In this document: positions 35,072 through 43,165 of the stretch, piece after piece
How the letters are laid out: each line of letters begins with the position of its first letter
Position numbering within the stretch: the stretch's first letter is position 1
NCBI RefSeq assembly: GCF_045348435.1
Contig: NZ_CP157484.1
Span: forward strand, 2,666,001 to 2,730,000
Origin: Alsobacter sp045348435
GTDB lineage: Bacteria > Pseudomonadota > Alphaproteobacteria > Rhizobiales > Beijerinckiaceae
Reading direction: 5' to 3'
Length of the DNA stretch: 64,000 bases
Notes under the pieces: model-generated
What the model was told of the DNA's origin: nothing
The model's database searches: none
Seen by the model: only the letters and a program-made list of their open reading frames with translations
Position numbers and translations under genes: made by a program

Positions 35072-36661
35072 ATGTCGAGCGAAAATCCTCCGACCTCCCC
35101 CGCGAAGGCCGCGCGCCCTTTCGACAGGCGCTCCGTCCTGACGCTCGGCGTCGGCGCAGGCCTCATGGCGGCCGCCGGGCCCGCCCAGGCGCAGAACTTC
35201 GCCGCGCAGGCGCTGCAGAGCACGCTGGGCGAGGGCCAGCGCTTCAGCCCGACCACCTTGGTCGACCTGGCGAGGCTGCTGTCGAAGCGCGCCTACACGC
35301 CGCCGCCCAGCGACCTGCCGGACCCCTTCGCCAACCTTAATTACGAGCAGTATATCGGCATCCGCGCCCAGCCCAGCGCCACGCTGTGGAACATGGAGGG
35401 CCGCGGCTTCACGGTGGAGCCCCTCCACCGCGGCTTCGCCTTCCAGAACGCGGTCTCGCTCTTCATCGTCGAGGACGGCGCGGTGCGCCGCGTCATCTAC
35501 GACCGCAGCCGCTTCGACTACGGCAAGCTGAACGTGCCCGCGACATTGCCGGATCTCGGCTTTTCCGGGTTCCGCGTGTTCGGCGACGGACAGAACGGCC
35601 GCCAGCGGGAGGTGGCGATCTTCCAGGGAGCGACCTTCTTCCGGTCCTCCGCGCGCGGCCAGAACCTCGGCGTCATGGCGCGCGGCCTCACGCTGAAGGC
35701 CGGCGACCCCAAGGGCGAGGAGTTCCCGCTGTTCCGGGCCTTCTGGATCGAGCAGCCGGCCGTGCGCACCGACAACCTCGTCATCCACGCCTTGCTGGAT
35801 TCAGAGAGCGTCGCCGGGGCCTACCGCTTCACGCTGCGCACCGGCGACGTCTCGATCATCGACACCGAACTTACCCTCTTCCCCCGCGCGCCGGTCGAGA
35901 ACTGGGGCGTGGCCGGCATGACGTCGACCTATCTGTTCGGGTCGAACGACCGGCGCAACGTCGACGACGTGCGGCCCGCCGTCTATGAGAGCGGCGGCCT
36001 GCAGATCCACAACGGCAATGACGAGTGGGTCTGGCGCCCGCTGTCCAATCCCGAAACGCTCCAGATCTCCGCCTTCGTCGACCCGGCGCCGAAGGGCTTC
36101 GGCCTCATCCAGCGCGACCGCGACAGCAACGCCTTCCAGGACGACGACCAGAACTTCGAGCGTCGCCCGAGCCTGTGGATCGAGCCGATCGGCGACTGGT
36201 CGCCCGGACTGGTGCAGCTGATCGAGATTCCGACCGAATCGGAGATCAACGACAACGTTCTGACATACTGGCGGCCCAAACAGCCGCTTCAGCCGGGCGG
36301 GGACGTCTCCGTCGCCTACCGGCAGTTCTGGTGCTGGCAGCCCCCGGAGCGGACGCAACTGGCGATCGTGACGGCGACGCGGGTCGGCAAGGGGCGGACG
36401 GCGACGGCGCGGCGTTTCGCGGTGGACTTCACCGGCGAAATGCTCAAGCAGACGCAGACCGTGCTGGAGCTCAAGGCGACGCTGTCCTCGGCGACCGGGA
36501 CGGTGTCCAATCTGAGGCTCTGGCCCTACCCGGAACGCAAGCTTTACCGAGTGGGTTTCGAGCTGGAGCCCGGAAACGAGACCGCGTGCGAGCTGCGCCT
36601 CGTGCTGGAGGCAGGCGGCAAGGCGCTGAGCGAGACATGGCTGTATCGTTGGACACCCTAG
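35072..36661 (+). CDS. opgG: Periplasmic glucan biosynthesis protein (OpgG/OpgD family)
   Basis: This 529-residue protein is needed for osmoregulated periplasmic glucan synthesis. A twin-arginine-type signal (FDRRSVLTLGVGAGLMAAAG, cleavage probably after AQA) leads into the MdoG beta-sandwich domain (FANLNYEQYIGIR, RGFAFQNAVSLF, YLFGSNDRRNVDDVRPAV). The ATG at 35072 (MSSENPPTSP) gives a normal Tat signal; another ATG at 35030 adds only Arg-rich residues. The Tat motif is more like OpgD than OpgG. It overlaps opgH by 25 bases, indicating coupled expression. Confidence 0.92.
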   Translation: MSSENPPTSPAKAARPFDRRSVLTLGVGAGLMAAAGPAQAQNFAAQALQSTLGEGQRFSPTTLVDLARLLSKRAYTPPPSDLPDPFANLNYEQYIGIRAQPSATLWNMEGRGFTVEPLHRGFAFQNAVSLFIVEDGAVRRVIYDRSRFDYGKLNVPATLPDLGFSGFRVFGDGQNGRQREVAIFQGATFFRSSARGQNLGVMARGLTLKAGDPKGEEFPLFRAFWIEQPAVRTDNLVIHALLDSESVAGAYRFTLRTGDVSIIDTELTLFPRAPVENWGVAGMTSTYLFGSNDRRNVDDVRPAVYESGGLQIHNGNDEWVWRPLSNPETLQISAFVDPAPKGFGLIQRDRDSNAFQDDDQNFERRPSLWIEPIGDWSPGLVQLIEIPTESEINDNVLTYWRPKQPLQPGGDVSVAYRQFWCWQPPERTQLAIVTATRVGKGRTATARRFAVDFTGEMLKQTQTVLELKATLSSATGTVSNLRLWPYPERKLYRVGFELEPGNETACELRLVLEAGGKALSETWLYRWTP

Positions 36662-38877
36662 ACGCCGCTAAAACCTCGCGAGAGCACGGCGCCCGAGACC
36701 TCGAGGCGCAGCCCGCGCCCGTCGGCGCGACCCTGTCCGCACCCCTGCCCCCGCTGCCGCCCGAGACGCCGTTGGCGATGCCGGTCCAGTCGCTGAAGGT
36801 CTGGTCGCGCAAGGACGTGCGCAAGCCGGTCGTGCGGCGCCCCAGGCCCTGGCTGGCCCGCATCTTCGTCTTCGCGGCGTCCATCGGCCTGACGGCCTGG
36901 GGCGCGATGGAGATGTACCGGGTCGTCTCGGTCTCCGGCGTCACGGCGCTGCAGTGGGCGCTCGTCGCCCTGTTCACGGTCAACTTCTCCTGGATCGCCC
37001 TGGCCTTCACCAGCGCCATCGTGGGCTTCCTGGCGCTGCTGCGCGGCCGCCGGCCGCCGCCCGTTCCGACCAGCCTCAAGGCCCGGACCGTAGTGGTGAT
37101 GCCGGTCTACAATGAGGCCACGGCCCGCGTCTTCGCCTCGCTCCAGGCGATGTACGAGGAGATCGCCGCCACCGGCCTCATCCAGCATTTCGACTTCTTC
37201 ATCCTGTCCGACAGCACCCAGCCGGACGCCTGGATCGCCGAGGAGCGCGCCTTCTGGGCGCTGCGCGAGCGCCTGGGCCCGCAGGCGCGGTTCTACTACC
37301 GCCACCGGCAGAAGAATGTCGGCCGCAAGGCCGGCAACATCGAAGACTTCGTCACCCGCTGGGGCGGCGCCTATGAGCACATGCTGGTGCTGGACGCCGA
37401 CAGCCTGATGACGGGCGCCTGCATCACCCGCCTGGCCGCCGCCATGGAGGCCGATCCGGACGCCGGCATCATCCAGTCGCTGCCGCTGATCATCAACCGC
37501 AACACGCTGTTCGCCCGCCTGCAGCAATTCGCGGCCAAGATCTATGGCCCGGTGATCGCCACCGGCCTCGCCGTGTGGTCGGGCCGCGAGGGCAATTACT
37601 GGGGCCACAACGCCATCATCCGCACGAAGGCCTTCGCGGATCACTGCGGGTTGCCGCACCTCTCCGGCAAGCCGCCCTTCGGCGGCCACATCCTCAGCCA
37701 TGACTTCGTCGAGGCGGCGCTGATCCGCCGCGCCGGCTGGACCGTCTACATGCTGCCCGAGCTGGACGGCAGCTACGAGGAGAGCCCCCCGTCGCTGATC
37801 GACCTCGCCACGCGCGACCGGCGCTGGTGCCAGGGCAACCTGCAGCACTCGCGCGTGATCGGCGCCGCCGGGCTCACCTGGCCGACGCGCCAGCATTTCG
37901 CGACCGGGATCTTCTCGTATCTCGCCTCGCCGCTCTGGCTGATGCAGCTCATGGTCGGCATCGTGCTGGTGCTGCAGACGCGCTATGTGCGGCCGGAATA
38001 TTTCACCAAGGAGTTCTCGCTCTTCCCGGCCTGGCCCCGCTTCGACGCCGAGCGCGCGCTGCAGCTCTTCGGCATCACCATGGCGATCCTGCTGGCGCCC
38101 AAGCTGTTCGGGCTGATCCTGGCGCTGGTGCGCGGGTCCATCCGGCGGGCCAGCGGCGGCGGCTTCCGGCTGGTCGTCTCGGCCCTGATCGAGGTGATCA
38201 TGTCGGCCCTGCTGGCGCCGATCCTGATGGTCATCCAGTCGGGCGCGGTGTTCCAGATCATCGCCGGGCGCGACACGGGCTGGAACCCGCAGCGGCGCGA
38301 CGACGGCTCGATCCCGTTCCGCGACATCGTGCGGCGCCACCGTCTGCAGATGCTGCTGGGCGTCGTCACCGGCGTGTCCGCCTTCATGATCGCCCCGTCC
38401 CTGTTCGGCTGGATGTCGCCCACCATCCTCGGCCTGGTGCTGGCGATCCCGATCTCGGCCGCCTCCGGCATGCTGTCCATGGGCCTGGCGCTGAAGGGCG
38501 CGGGCCTCCTGCTGACCCCCGAAGAGAGCTCGCCTCCGCCGATCGCGACGCGCGCCAACGCCCTGATGGCCGAGCTCGCCGCCTCCGGGATCGACGAGGC
38601 CTCCGCCGTGCGCGCCGTGCACGACGATCCGGTGTTCCGCTCGCGCCATGAGACGATGCTGCCCTCCGCCCCCCGCCGCAAGCGCGGCGAGATCGACCGC
38701 GAGCGCGCGGTCGCGGAGGCCAAGCTCCTGGACGCCGAATCGATCGAGGACGCGCTGGAGTGGCTGCATCCCAAGGAGGCCATGGTCGTGCTGCACGACC
38801 GGGCGCTGCTGGGCCTGCTCTCCGGGCTCCCGGCCCGGCAGGACGCCGTGGCGGAGGGCGCGGTCGCAGCGGAGTGA
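36637..38877 (+). CDS. opgH: Glucans biosynthesis glucosyltransferase H
   Basis: This 746-residue inner-membrane glucosyltransferase is a GT2-family enzyme that polymerises the beta-glucan backbone from UDP-glucose and exports it. Two N-terminal helices flank about residues 70-130. The cytoplasmic GT-A domain contains VVMPVYNEATARV, LVLDADSLMTG (DxD) and DRRWCQGNLQHS (the Q/RxxRW-type motif). At least five C-terminal helices follow. It starts inside the opgG 3' end. A C-terminal charged tail of roughly 150 residues is as in the family. Confidence 0.95.
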   Translation: MAVSLDTLDAAKTSREHGARDLEAQPAPVGATLSAPLPPLPPETPLAMPVQSLKVWSRKDVRKPVVRRPRPWLARIFVFAASIGLTAWGAMEMYRVVSVSGVTALQWALVALFTVNFSWIALAFTSAIVGFLALLRGRRPPPVPTSLKARTVVVMPVYNEATARVFASLQAMYEEIAATGLIQHFDFFILSDSTQPDAWIAEERAFWALRERLGPQARFYYRHRQKNVGRKAGNIEDFVTRWGGAYEHMLVLDADSLMTGACITRLAAAMEADPDAGIIQSLPLIINRNTLFARLQQFAAKIYGPVIATGLAVWSGREGNYWGHNAIIRTKAFADHCGLPHLSGKPPFGGHILSHDFVEAALIRRAGWTVYMLPELDGSYEESPPSLIDLATRDRRWCQGNLQHSRVIGAAGLTWPTRQHFATGIFSYLASPLWLMQLMVGIVLVLQTRYVRPEYFTKEFSLFPAWPRFDAERALQLFGITMAILLAPKLFGLILALVRGSIRRASGGGFRLVVSALIEVIMSALLAPILMVIQSGAVFQIIAGRDTGWNPQRRDDGSIPFRDIVRRHRLQMLLGVVTGVSAFMIAPSLFGWMSPTILGLVLAIPISAASGMLSMGLALKGAGLLLTPEESSPPPIATRANALMAELAASGIDEASAVRAVHDDPVFRSRHETMLPSAPRRKRGEIDRERAVAEAKLLDAESIEDALEWLHPKEAMVVLHDRALLGLLSGLPARQDAVAEGAVAAE

Positions 38878-38961
38878 TCGGCCGAAGGGATTCAGGCGAA
38901 CTAATGCAGGCGGAGCGATCCGACGGTCCGGCCTGCCCCGCTCACATCAGGACAAAGCCGC

Positions 38962-39684
38962 TCAGCGGTTTCCGCCGCCGTCGCGTTCCATCAGCGTCCG
39001 CTGGTTCGTCGGGAAGAACCGCTGCGTGGGCTGGCGCGGGGCCACCGGCACGCCCTGCGGGGCGGCGACGCCGATCTGCCCGCCGGCCACCGGCGCGGGC
39101 GGCACGGCGCCGGAGGGAGCGCCCGGCTGCGTCCTCGGCGCGGAGGCGGTGACGCCCGCCGGCGGCGACTGACGGCGCTGCTGCGACACCTTCGGATCGG
39201 GCTGCGTCGGCTTGAGCGGATCGAACTTGTCCGGATCCACCGGGTCCGGGATCACGTCCTTGCCGCCTTTGCAGGTGGTCAGCCACACGTCGTAGATCGG
39301 GTGCTCGATGCCGTGCAGCCCCGGGCTGGAGGCGAAGATCCAGCCGCCGAAGATCCGGCGCGCCTCGTTGCTGAACGTGACCTCGTCCACCTCGATGAAG
39401 GCCGTCGTGTTCTGCGGCTCGGTGGCCGGGCGCGTATAGCAGACGCGGGGCGTGATCTGCAGCGCGCCGAATTGAACCGTTTCGTCAACGGCCGCCTCGA
39501 AGGAAATGATTCGGCCCGTGATTTTGTCGAGCCCGGCGAAGATCGCGGTCGGGTTCTTGATCTTGTCGGCGCGGGCCGGGCCTGGCCCGGCCGCCACGGC
39601 GCAGGCCGCCACGAGCGCGCAGGCCGCGCGGGCCGCTACGGAATGGGACCCGCGGGCGGGTGAAGCGTTTCGGAGCAAGAGCAT
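38962..39684 (-). CDS. DUF2155-domain exported protein
   Basis: This 240-residue protein has a signal peptide (core AACALVAACAVAAG, cleavage near ARA-D) and the DUF2155 domain: ADKIKNPTAIFAGLDKITGR, FGALQITPRVCYTRP and RIFGGWIFASSPGLHGIEHP. A Pro/Gln-rich tail of about 90 residues follows. The ATG at 39684 is used; a GTG two codons earlier is equally possible. Function is unknown. In many alphaproteobacteria this gene sits close to the NDUFA12-type complex I gene, which here lies about 2.3 kb upstream with two genes between. Confidence 0.9.
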   Translation of the reverse strand: MLLLRNASPARGSHSVAARAACALVAACAVAAGPGPARADKIKNPTAIFAGLDKITGRIISFEAAVDETVQFGALQITPRVCYTRPATEPQNTTAFIEVDEVTFSNEARRIFGGWIFASSPGLHGIEHPIYDVWLTTCKGGKDVIPDPVDPDKFDPLKPTQPDPKVSQQRRQSPPAGVTASAPRTQPGAPSGAVPPAPVAGGQIGVAAPQGVPVAPRQPTQRFFPTNQRTLMERDGGGNR

Positions 39685-39799
39685 CAGCACGCGTTCGTTG
39701 TCGCGCCGCGACTCGGCGCCGCGGTCGTCATCCGGGCCGGGTGATTAACATGGCAAAGAGGGCGGAGAAAGGGCGGGCGCGCCGGAGCGCCTGACGCCT

Positions 39800-41398
39800 T
39801 CACCCGTAGGACTTCTCCTCCAGGATCGGCGAGCCGGCCCGCCGGCTGATCTCGCGCTTCAGCGCCGCCCGCCTGTCGTTGACGTGATAGACCGACCGCG
39901 CCAACGCCACGAAGCGCGGGCCGAAGTCGCCGCCCGCCTCGCACGCCCTCAGCCGGTCCTCCACGTCCCAGAGCTCGCCGTTCACGCGCCGCAGCTCCTC
40001 CGCGAGCGGCTCCAGCGCCCGCCCCGGGAGCCCGGCCGCGTCCCTCACCGCCCGCAGCTGCGACCGCTCGGCGCGCACATGGGCCCGCTTGGCGGCGTCC
40101 AGGATGCGCTCGGCCTTGAGGTCGAGGATCGAGATCCGGTCCAGCAGCTCGCCGGCCGAGAGCGGCGCCGTCAGCGCGACGCCGGCGACGGAGCCCTGCC
40201 CGGCGCCCGGCCCCGCGCCCCCGGCGAGGTCGACCGCCGCCTGCGCGACGGCGTCGGCGAACGTCTCGCCCCGGGCGCGCCGGCGCAGCCGCAGGGTCGG
40301 GTACCAGATCGTGTCCAGCGCCCGGCCCAGCCATCGCCAGTCGGCCCAGTCAGGCTGGAGCAGGAGGTCGGCGGGCCGGCCGAGCGCCCCCGCCAGATGC
40401 GCCACGGCCGTGTCGACGCACACGATGCGGTCGAGGCTGGCCATGATGGCGGCCGTGTCCGAAAAGGCGCCCTCCCCGGCGTCGAAGTCCGGCCCGGGAT
40501 GAAAGATCGACGACGCAAAGGAGCATCCGGCGATCTCCCCCGGCTCCGCGTCCTTCTGCAGGCAGACGAGCCGCGCGCCCGGAATCGCAGCGATCGGGGC
40601 GAAGTCCTCCAGCGCCGCCGAGCGGCGCGCGTCCCCCGGCGCGGACCGGTTGCCCCGCCAGGCGATCCCGACCAGCAGCGTCACGCCCTGGGCGCGTTCG
40701 GCGGCCAGGCGGTCGCGCCACGCCGCCACGCGCGCCGGGTCGGCCCGCAGATAGGGCGCGGGCGCGCCGTAGTCGGCGGGGGCGAGCCCCATCGCGCGCG
40801 GCAGGTCCAGCAGCGTGGCCCAGGCGTCGATCCCCGCGACCGACCCGGCCGCCTCCAGCGGGCGCAGCTCCACCGGCGCGTCGAGACTGGCCAGCAGCGG
40901 CAGCAGCGCGCCGGGCGCGACCAGGCTGGCCTTGACGCCGGCCTGCGCCAGACGCGGCAGGAAACGGCAGAATTGCAGGGTGTCGCCCAGGCCCTGCTCG
41001 GCCATCACCAGCAGGCGCCTCGGCGCGGGGCCTCCCGTCCAGCGGCGCACCGGCTCGCGTCGCCCGCCTTCGCCGCGGCGCGTGACGCAGGGCGGCTCGG
41101 GCATCAGCCTGAAGCGCACCTCGTAGGCCGGCCAGGCTTCCGACCAGCGCTCGGCGCAAAACAGCGCGCGCGCCAGGCGCGAGGCCGCGCCGAGATGATA
41201 GGGGTCGGCCTCCAGCGCCAGCCGGTAGAGGGCGATGGCCATGGGGTAGCGGGCCTGCGCCTGCTCGCGATCGGCGAGCGCCACCAGGCGCTCCACGTCG
41301 AGGCGGCCGGGCGGGCGCTCCTGTGGCGGAATGGGGCTGGGCTGCACGGCGTCGTCCACCAGATGATTCTGGCGGATTCTACCATTGATTGTTGTCAA
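39800..41398 (-). CDS. TPR - glycosyltransferase-9-like - DUF6165 fusion protein
   Basis: This 532-residue protein seems to be built from three parts. Residues about 30-100 are TPR-like (YPMAIALYRLALEADPYHLG). Residues about 125-390 resemble the ADP-heptose:LPS heptosyltransferase fold seen behind TPR repeats (RLLVMAEQGLGDTLQFCRFL, VGIAWRGNR, DRIVCVDTAVAHLAGALG). The last 120 residues match the DUF6165 pattern (SAGELLDRISILDLKAERI, VNGELWDVEDRLR, ARSVYHVNDRRAALKREI, ending EEKSYG). Such partners are usually separate proteins associated with surface glycans. The start is uncertain: TTG at 41398 overlaps an FNR/FixK-like box, and a GTG at 41359 is a good alternative. Confidence 0.8.
   Translation of the reverse strand: MTTINGRIRQNHLVDDAVQPSPIPPQERPPGRLDVERLVALADREQAQARYPMAIALYRLALEADPYHLGAASRLARALFCAERWSEAWPAYEVRFRLMPEPPCVTRRGEGGRREPVRRWTGGPAPRRLLVMAEQGLGDTLQFCRFLPRLAQAGVKASLVAPGALLPLLASLDAPVELRPLEAAGSVAGIDAWATLLDLPRAMGLAPADYGAPAPYLRADPARVAAWRDRLAAERAQGVTLLVGIAWRGNRSAPGDARRSAALEDFAPIAAIPGARLVCLQKDAEPGEIAGCSFASSIFHPGPDFDAGEGAFSDTAAIMASLDRIVCVDTAVAHLAGALGRPADLLLQPDWADWRWLGRALDTIWYPTLRLRRRARGETFADAVAQAAVDLAGGAGPGAGQGSVAGVALTAPLSAGELLDRISILDLKAERILDAAKRAHVRAERSQLRAVRDAAGLPGRALEPLAEELRRVNGELWDVEDRLRACEAGGDFGPRFVALARSVYHVNDRRAALKREISRRAGSPILEEKSYG
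41385..41398. promoter_or_regulatory. FNR/FixK-type box
   Basis: TTGAT-N4-GTCAA fits the TTGA-N6-TCAA core of Crp/Fnr-superfamily sites and differs by one base from the perfect TTGAT-N4-ATCAA palindrome. It lies 12 bases below the OsmC stop codon and immediately upstream of the fusion gene if translation begins at the GTG at 41359. Binding is inferred. Confidence 0.4.
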
Positions 41399-41410
41399 TC
41401 ATAGATGCAC

Positions 41411-41878
41411 TCAGGCCTGCGCGATCTCCGGCTCGCACGAAACCGGGCAGCTCACCGAATTGGCGATGAAGCAAAACCGATGCGCCTGCTCGTGCAACTC
41501 GCGCGCCTTCGCGGCGTCGCTCTCCGGCGCGATCGTCACCCGGGGGCGCAGCACCACGGCGGTGAACCGTCCCGCGCCGTCCGGCCCCTCGGAGAGGACG
41601 CCCTCCGCGTCGTCCTCATAGGCGGTCACGACCACGTCCGAGACCGCCGCGAGGTGCAGGTACCAGAGCATGTGGCAAGCCGAGAGCGACGCCACGAACA
41701 GGTCCTCGGGATTGTGCCGGGCCGGATCGCCCCGGAAGGCCGGGTCGGACGATCCGGCGATGTCCGGCTTGCCGATCACCCGAACCACATGCTCGCGGCT
41801 GTAGCTGCGGTAGTCGGTCGTGCCGACGCCGAGGCTGCCGGTCCAGACGGTCGTCGTGCGGTAGCGGTGTTCGCGCAT
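41411..41878 (-). CDS. OsmC-family peroxiredoxin-like protein
   Basis: This 155-residue OsmC/Ohr-superfamily protein probably reduces organic hydroperoxides. The two redox cysteines are Cys68 in NPEDLFVASLSACHMLW and Cys136 in AHRFCFIANSV, at the family-typical positions. Two further cysteines (144 and 148) lie in SCPVSCEP near the C-terminus, which is unusual. It is downstream of the NDUFA12 gene and upstream of the glycosyltransferase fusion on the same strand. Confidence 0.9.
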   Translation of the reverse strand: MREHRYRTTTVWTGSLGVGTTDYRSYSREHVVRVIGKPDIAGSSDPAFRGDPARHNPEDLFVASLSACHMLWYLHLAAVSDVVVTAYEDDAEGVLSEGPDGAGRFTAVVLRPRVTIAPESDAAKARELHEQAHRFCFIANSVSCPVSCEPEIAQA

Positions 41879-41974
41879 GGCGGTCGCCTCCTGCCCCGAC
41901 CATAACGCCGGGCGCGCGAAAACGCCGCCCGAAAAGGGCGGCGCTGGAGACGCGGGTGACGGGAGCGGGCGCGC

Positions 41975-42430
41975 TCAGCCGCGGGAGATCTCGCCCTCGG
42001 TCGGGCGCGCGCCGACGGGCTGGCCGGTCGGCGACCACGCCTCGTAGTCGCCCGTGGCGGCCGGGCGCTCGCCCGTGGACAGGATCGACCCCTGCGGCCG
42101 GTAGGCGAAGGGGGTGCCGGTCATGTTGGGGACGTGCGGCTTCTCCCACTCGCGCGGCGCATAGCCGTCCTGGGTCGGGGGCAGCGGCGACGTGTTGCGC
42201 AGCCAGCCCACCCAGCCCGGCGGGGTCAGCGTCGCCTCGGTGCGGTCCTTGTAGATGACCCAGCGGCGCACGACGCCGATCTGCGGGTCCACCTTGCCGC
42301 CGATCGTCTGGTAATAGGTGTTGCCGAACTCGTCCGTGCCGACCAGTTCGCCGAAGCGCCAGGTGTGGAAGCGCGTGCCGATCGTCTGGCCGCTCCACCA
42401 GGTGAAGAATTGCAGCAGGAAGGTCTTCAT
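41975..42430 (-). CDS. NADH:ubiquinone oxidoreductase accessory subunit, NDUFA12 family
   Basis: This 151-residue protein is homologous to the mitochondrial complex I subunit NDUFA12 (B17.2), which alphaproteobacteria share. Diagnostic sequence: TRFHTWRFGELVGTDEFGN, QRRWVIYK-like RRWVIYKDRTEAT, PPGWVGWLRN and the C-terminal PHVPNMTGTPFAYRPQG. It attaches peripherally to the complex I matrix arm. Its promoter region should lie in the long spacer toward nrdJ. Confidence 0.94.
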   Translation of the reverse strand: MKTFLLQFFTWWSGQTIGTRFHTWRFGELVGTDEFGNTYYQTIGGKVDPQIGVVRRWVIYKDRTEATLTPPGWVGWLRNTSPLPPTQDGYAPREWEKPHVPNMTGTPFAYRPQGSILSTGERPAATGDYEAWSPTGQPVGARPTEGEISRG

Positions 42431-42468
42431 CGCGGGCCTTTGTGGATCACGGGCCTGTGGAGGGCCTC

Positions 42469-42807
42469 GACTCCGCCCATCCAGGGCGGCCCCAGGCGTT
42501 TCGGCGCGGACTATACGGGCGAACGCCGTCCTGTCCAGTGCGCCAAGCGTCCAAGGCGTGCGCGGCGCGGCGATTCCCGATTCGCTCGAAGGCGAAGCGC
42601 CTGCAACCCAAACCGGCGCGCCGGCGATTCCGGTTGCATGCGAGCGCCTGCCTCACTTTCGCCACGTCTTCGCCTCCATCCCGCAAACGCCCGCTGAGTC
42701 AAGCTTGAACGCGGGCATGTCGGGCCGTAATCCCCCATCGTGACGACGCCGCTCTCCCGCGATCATGGTGAATCGATTCAAACTCGAACGATTCTTGTAG
42801 AAGAATC
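42469..42807. promoter_or_regulatory. Cluster of nine GANTC (CcrM-type) methylation sites
   Basis: GANTC occurs at 42469, 42572, 42579, 42626, 42696, 42770, 42775, 42790 and 42803. Four lie within 38 bases. GANTC is the target of the CcrM cell-cycle methyltransferase in alphaproteobacteria. The density is far above what this GC-rich sequence would give by chance. Cell-cycle control of nrdJ or of the divergent NDUFA12 gene is an inference. Confidence 0.55.
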
Positions 42808-42855
42808 CGAGGCTTACGAAATTCCGTTGCATTCTCCCCACTCTTCACACCCATG

Positions 42856-42871
42856 TCACAACATCTTGGGC
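42856..42871 (+). promoter_or_regulatory. NrdR-box-like site 1
   Basis: tcaCAACATCTTGggc matches the core CwAtATaTwG of the NrdR box at eight of ten positions. NrdR is the ATP/dATP-sensing repressor of ribonucleotide reductase genes. The site is 295 bases before the nrdJ start. Confidence 0.5.
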
Positions 42872-42887
42872 GTGCCGACCCGCGAAC

Positions 42888-42903
42888 ACACTAGTCCTTG
42901 ACG
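42888..42903 (+). promoter_or_regulatory. NrdR-box-like site 2
   Basis: acaCTAGTCCTTGacg keeps the outer CTA...TTG and flanking ACA of the NrdR consensus but has a divergent centre. It starts exactly 32 bases after site 1, the three-helical-turn spacing typical of paired NrdR boxes; that spacing is the main support. Confidence 0.45.
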
Positions 42904-43165
42904 TCCGGAGGGGCGCCGCCCTAATTTCATGACTGTGCAGCACAGCCGTCGCGGCCCCTTGCGGGCGGCGTCGGGCGGGGCCGGACAGGGACGCCGCAGG
43001 CTGGCGCCGCCCTGCCTCCTTCTCCCGCGGGGCGGGTGCGGCGCGAGGGCGACGGAAGGCCTGAAGAGCCATCCGGGCCCGCAGGGGCAGCAAACAGATT
43101 ATGGCCAGGGGCTGGACCTTGAACCGGCTCGGCGGACTTGCGCGTCCGCCCTATAGGGGACCACG

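Larger units (their letters stand above)
42431..43165. other. 735-base intergenic regulatory region upstream of nrdJ
   Basis: I see no credible gene here; short frames are GC-driven and lack ribosome sites. The left 375 bases carry nine GANTC sites, including a perfect 12-base palindrome TGAATCGATTCA (42769-42780) and a 7-bp hairpin GATTCTT-GTAG-AAGAATC (42790-42807). Two NrdR-box-like sites follow. The last 250 bases are very GC-rich leader sequence ending in GGGGACCACG before the nrdJ ATG. I looked for and did not find a cobalamin riboswitch core. Confidence 0.6.

Noticed and set aside
42904..43165. Cobalamin riboswitch before the B12-dependent reductase
   Set aside because: I looked for a B12-box core and a paired receptor arm in the GC-rich leader and saw none. 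A covariance search could overturn this.
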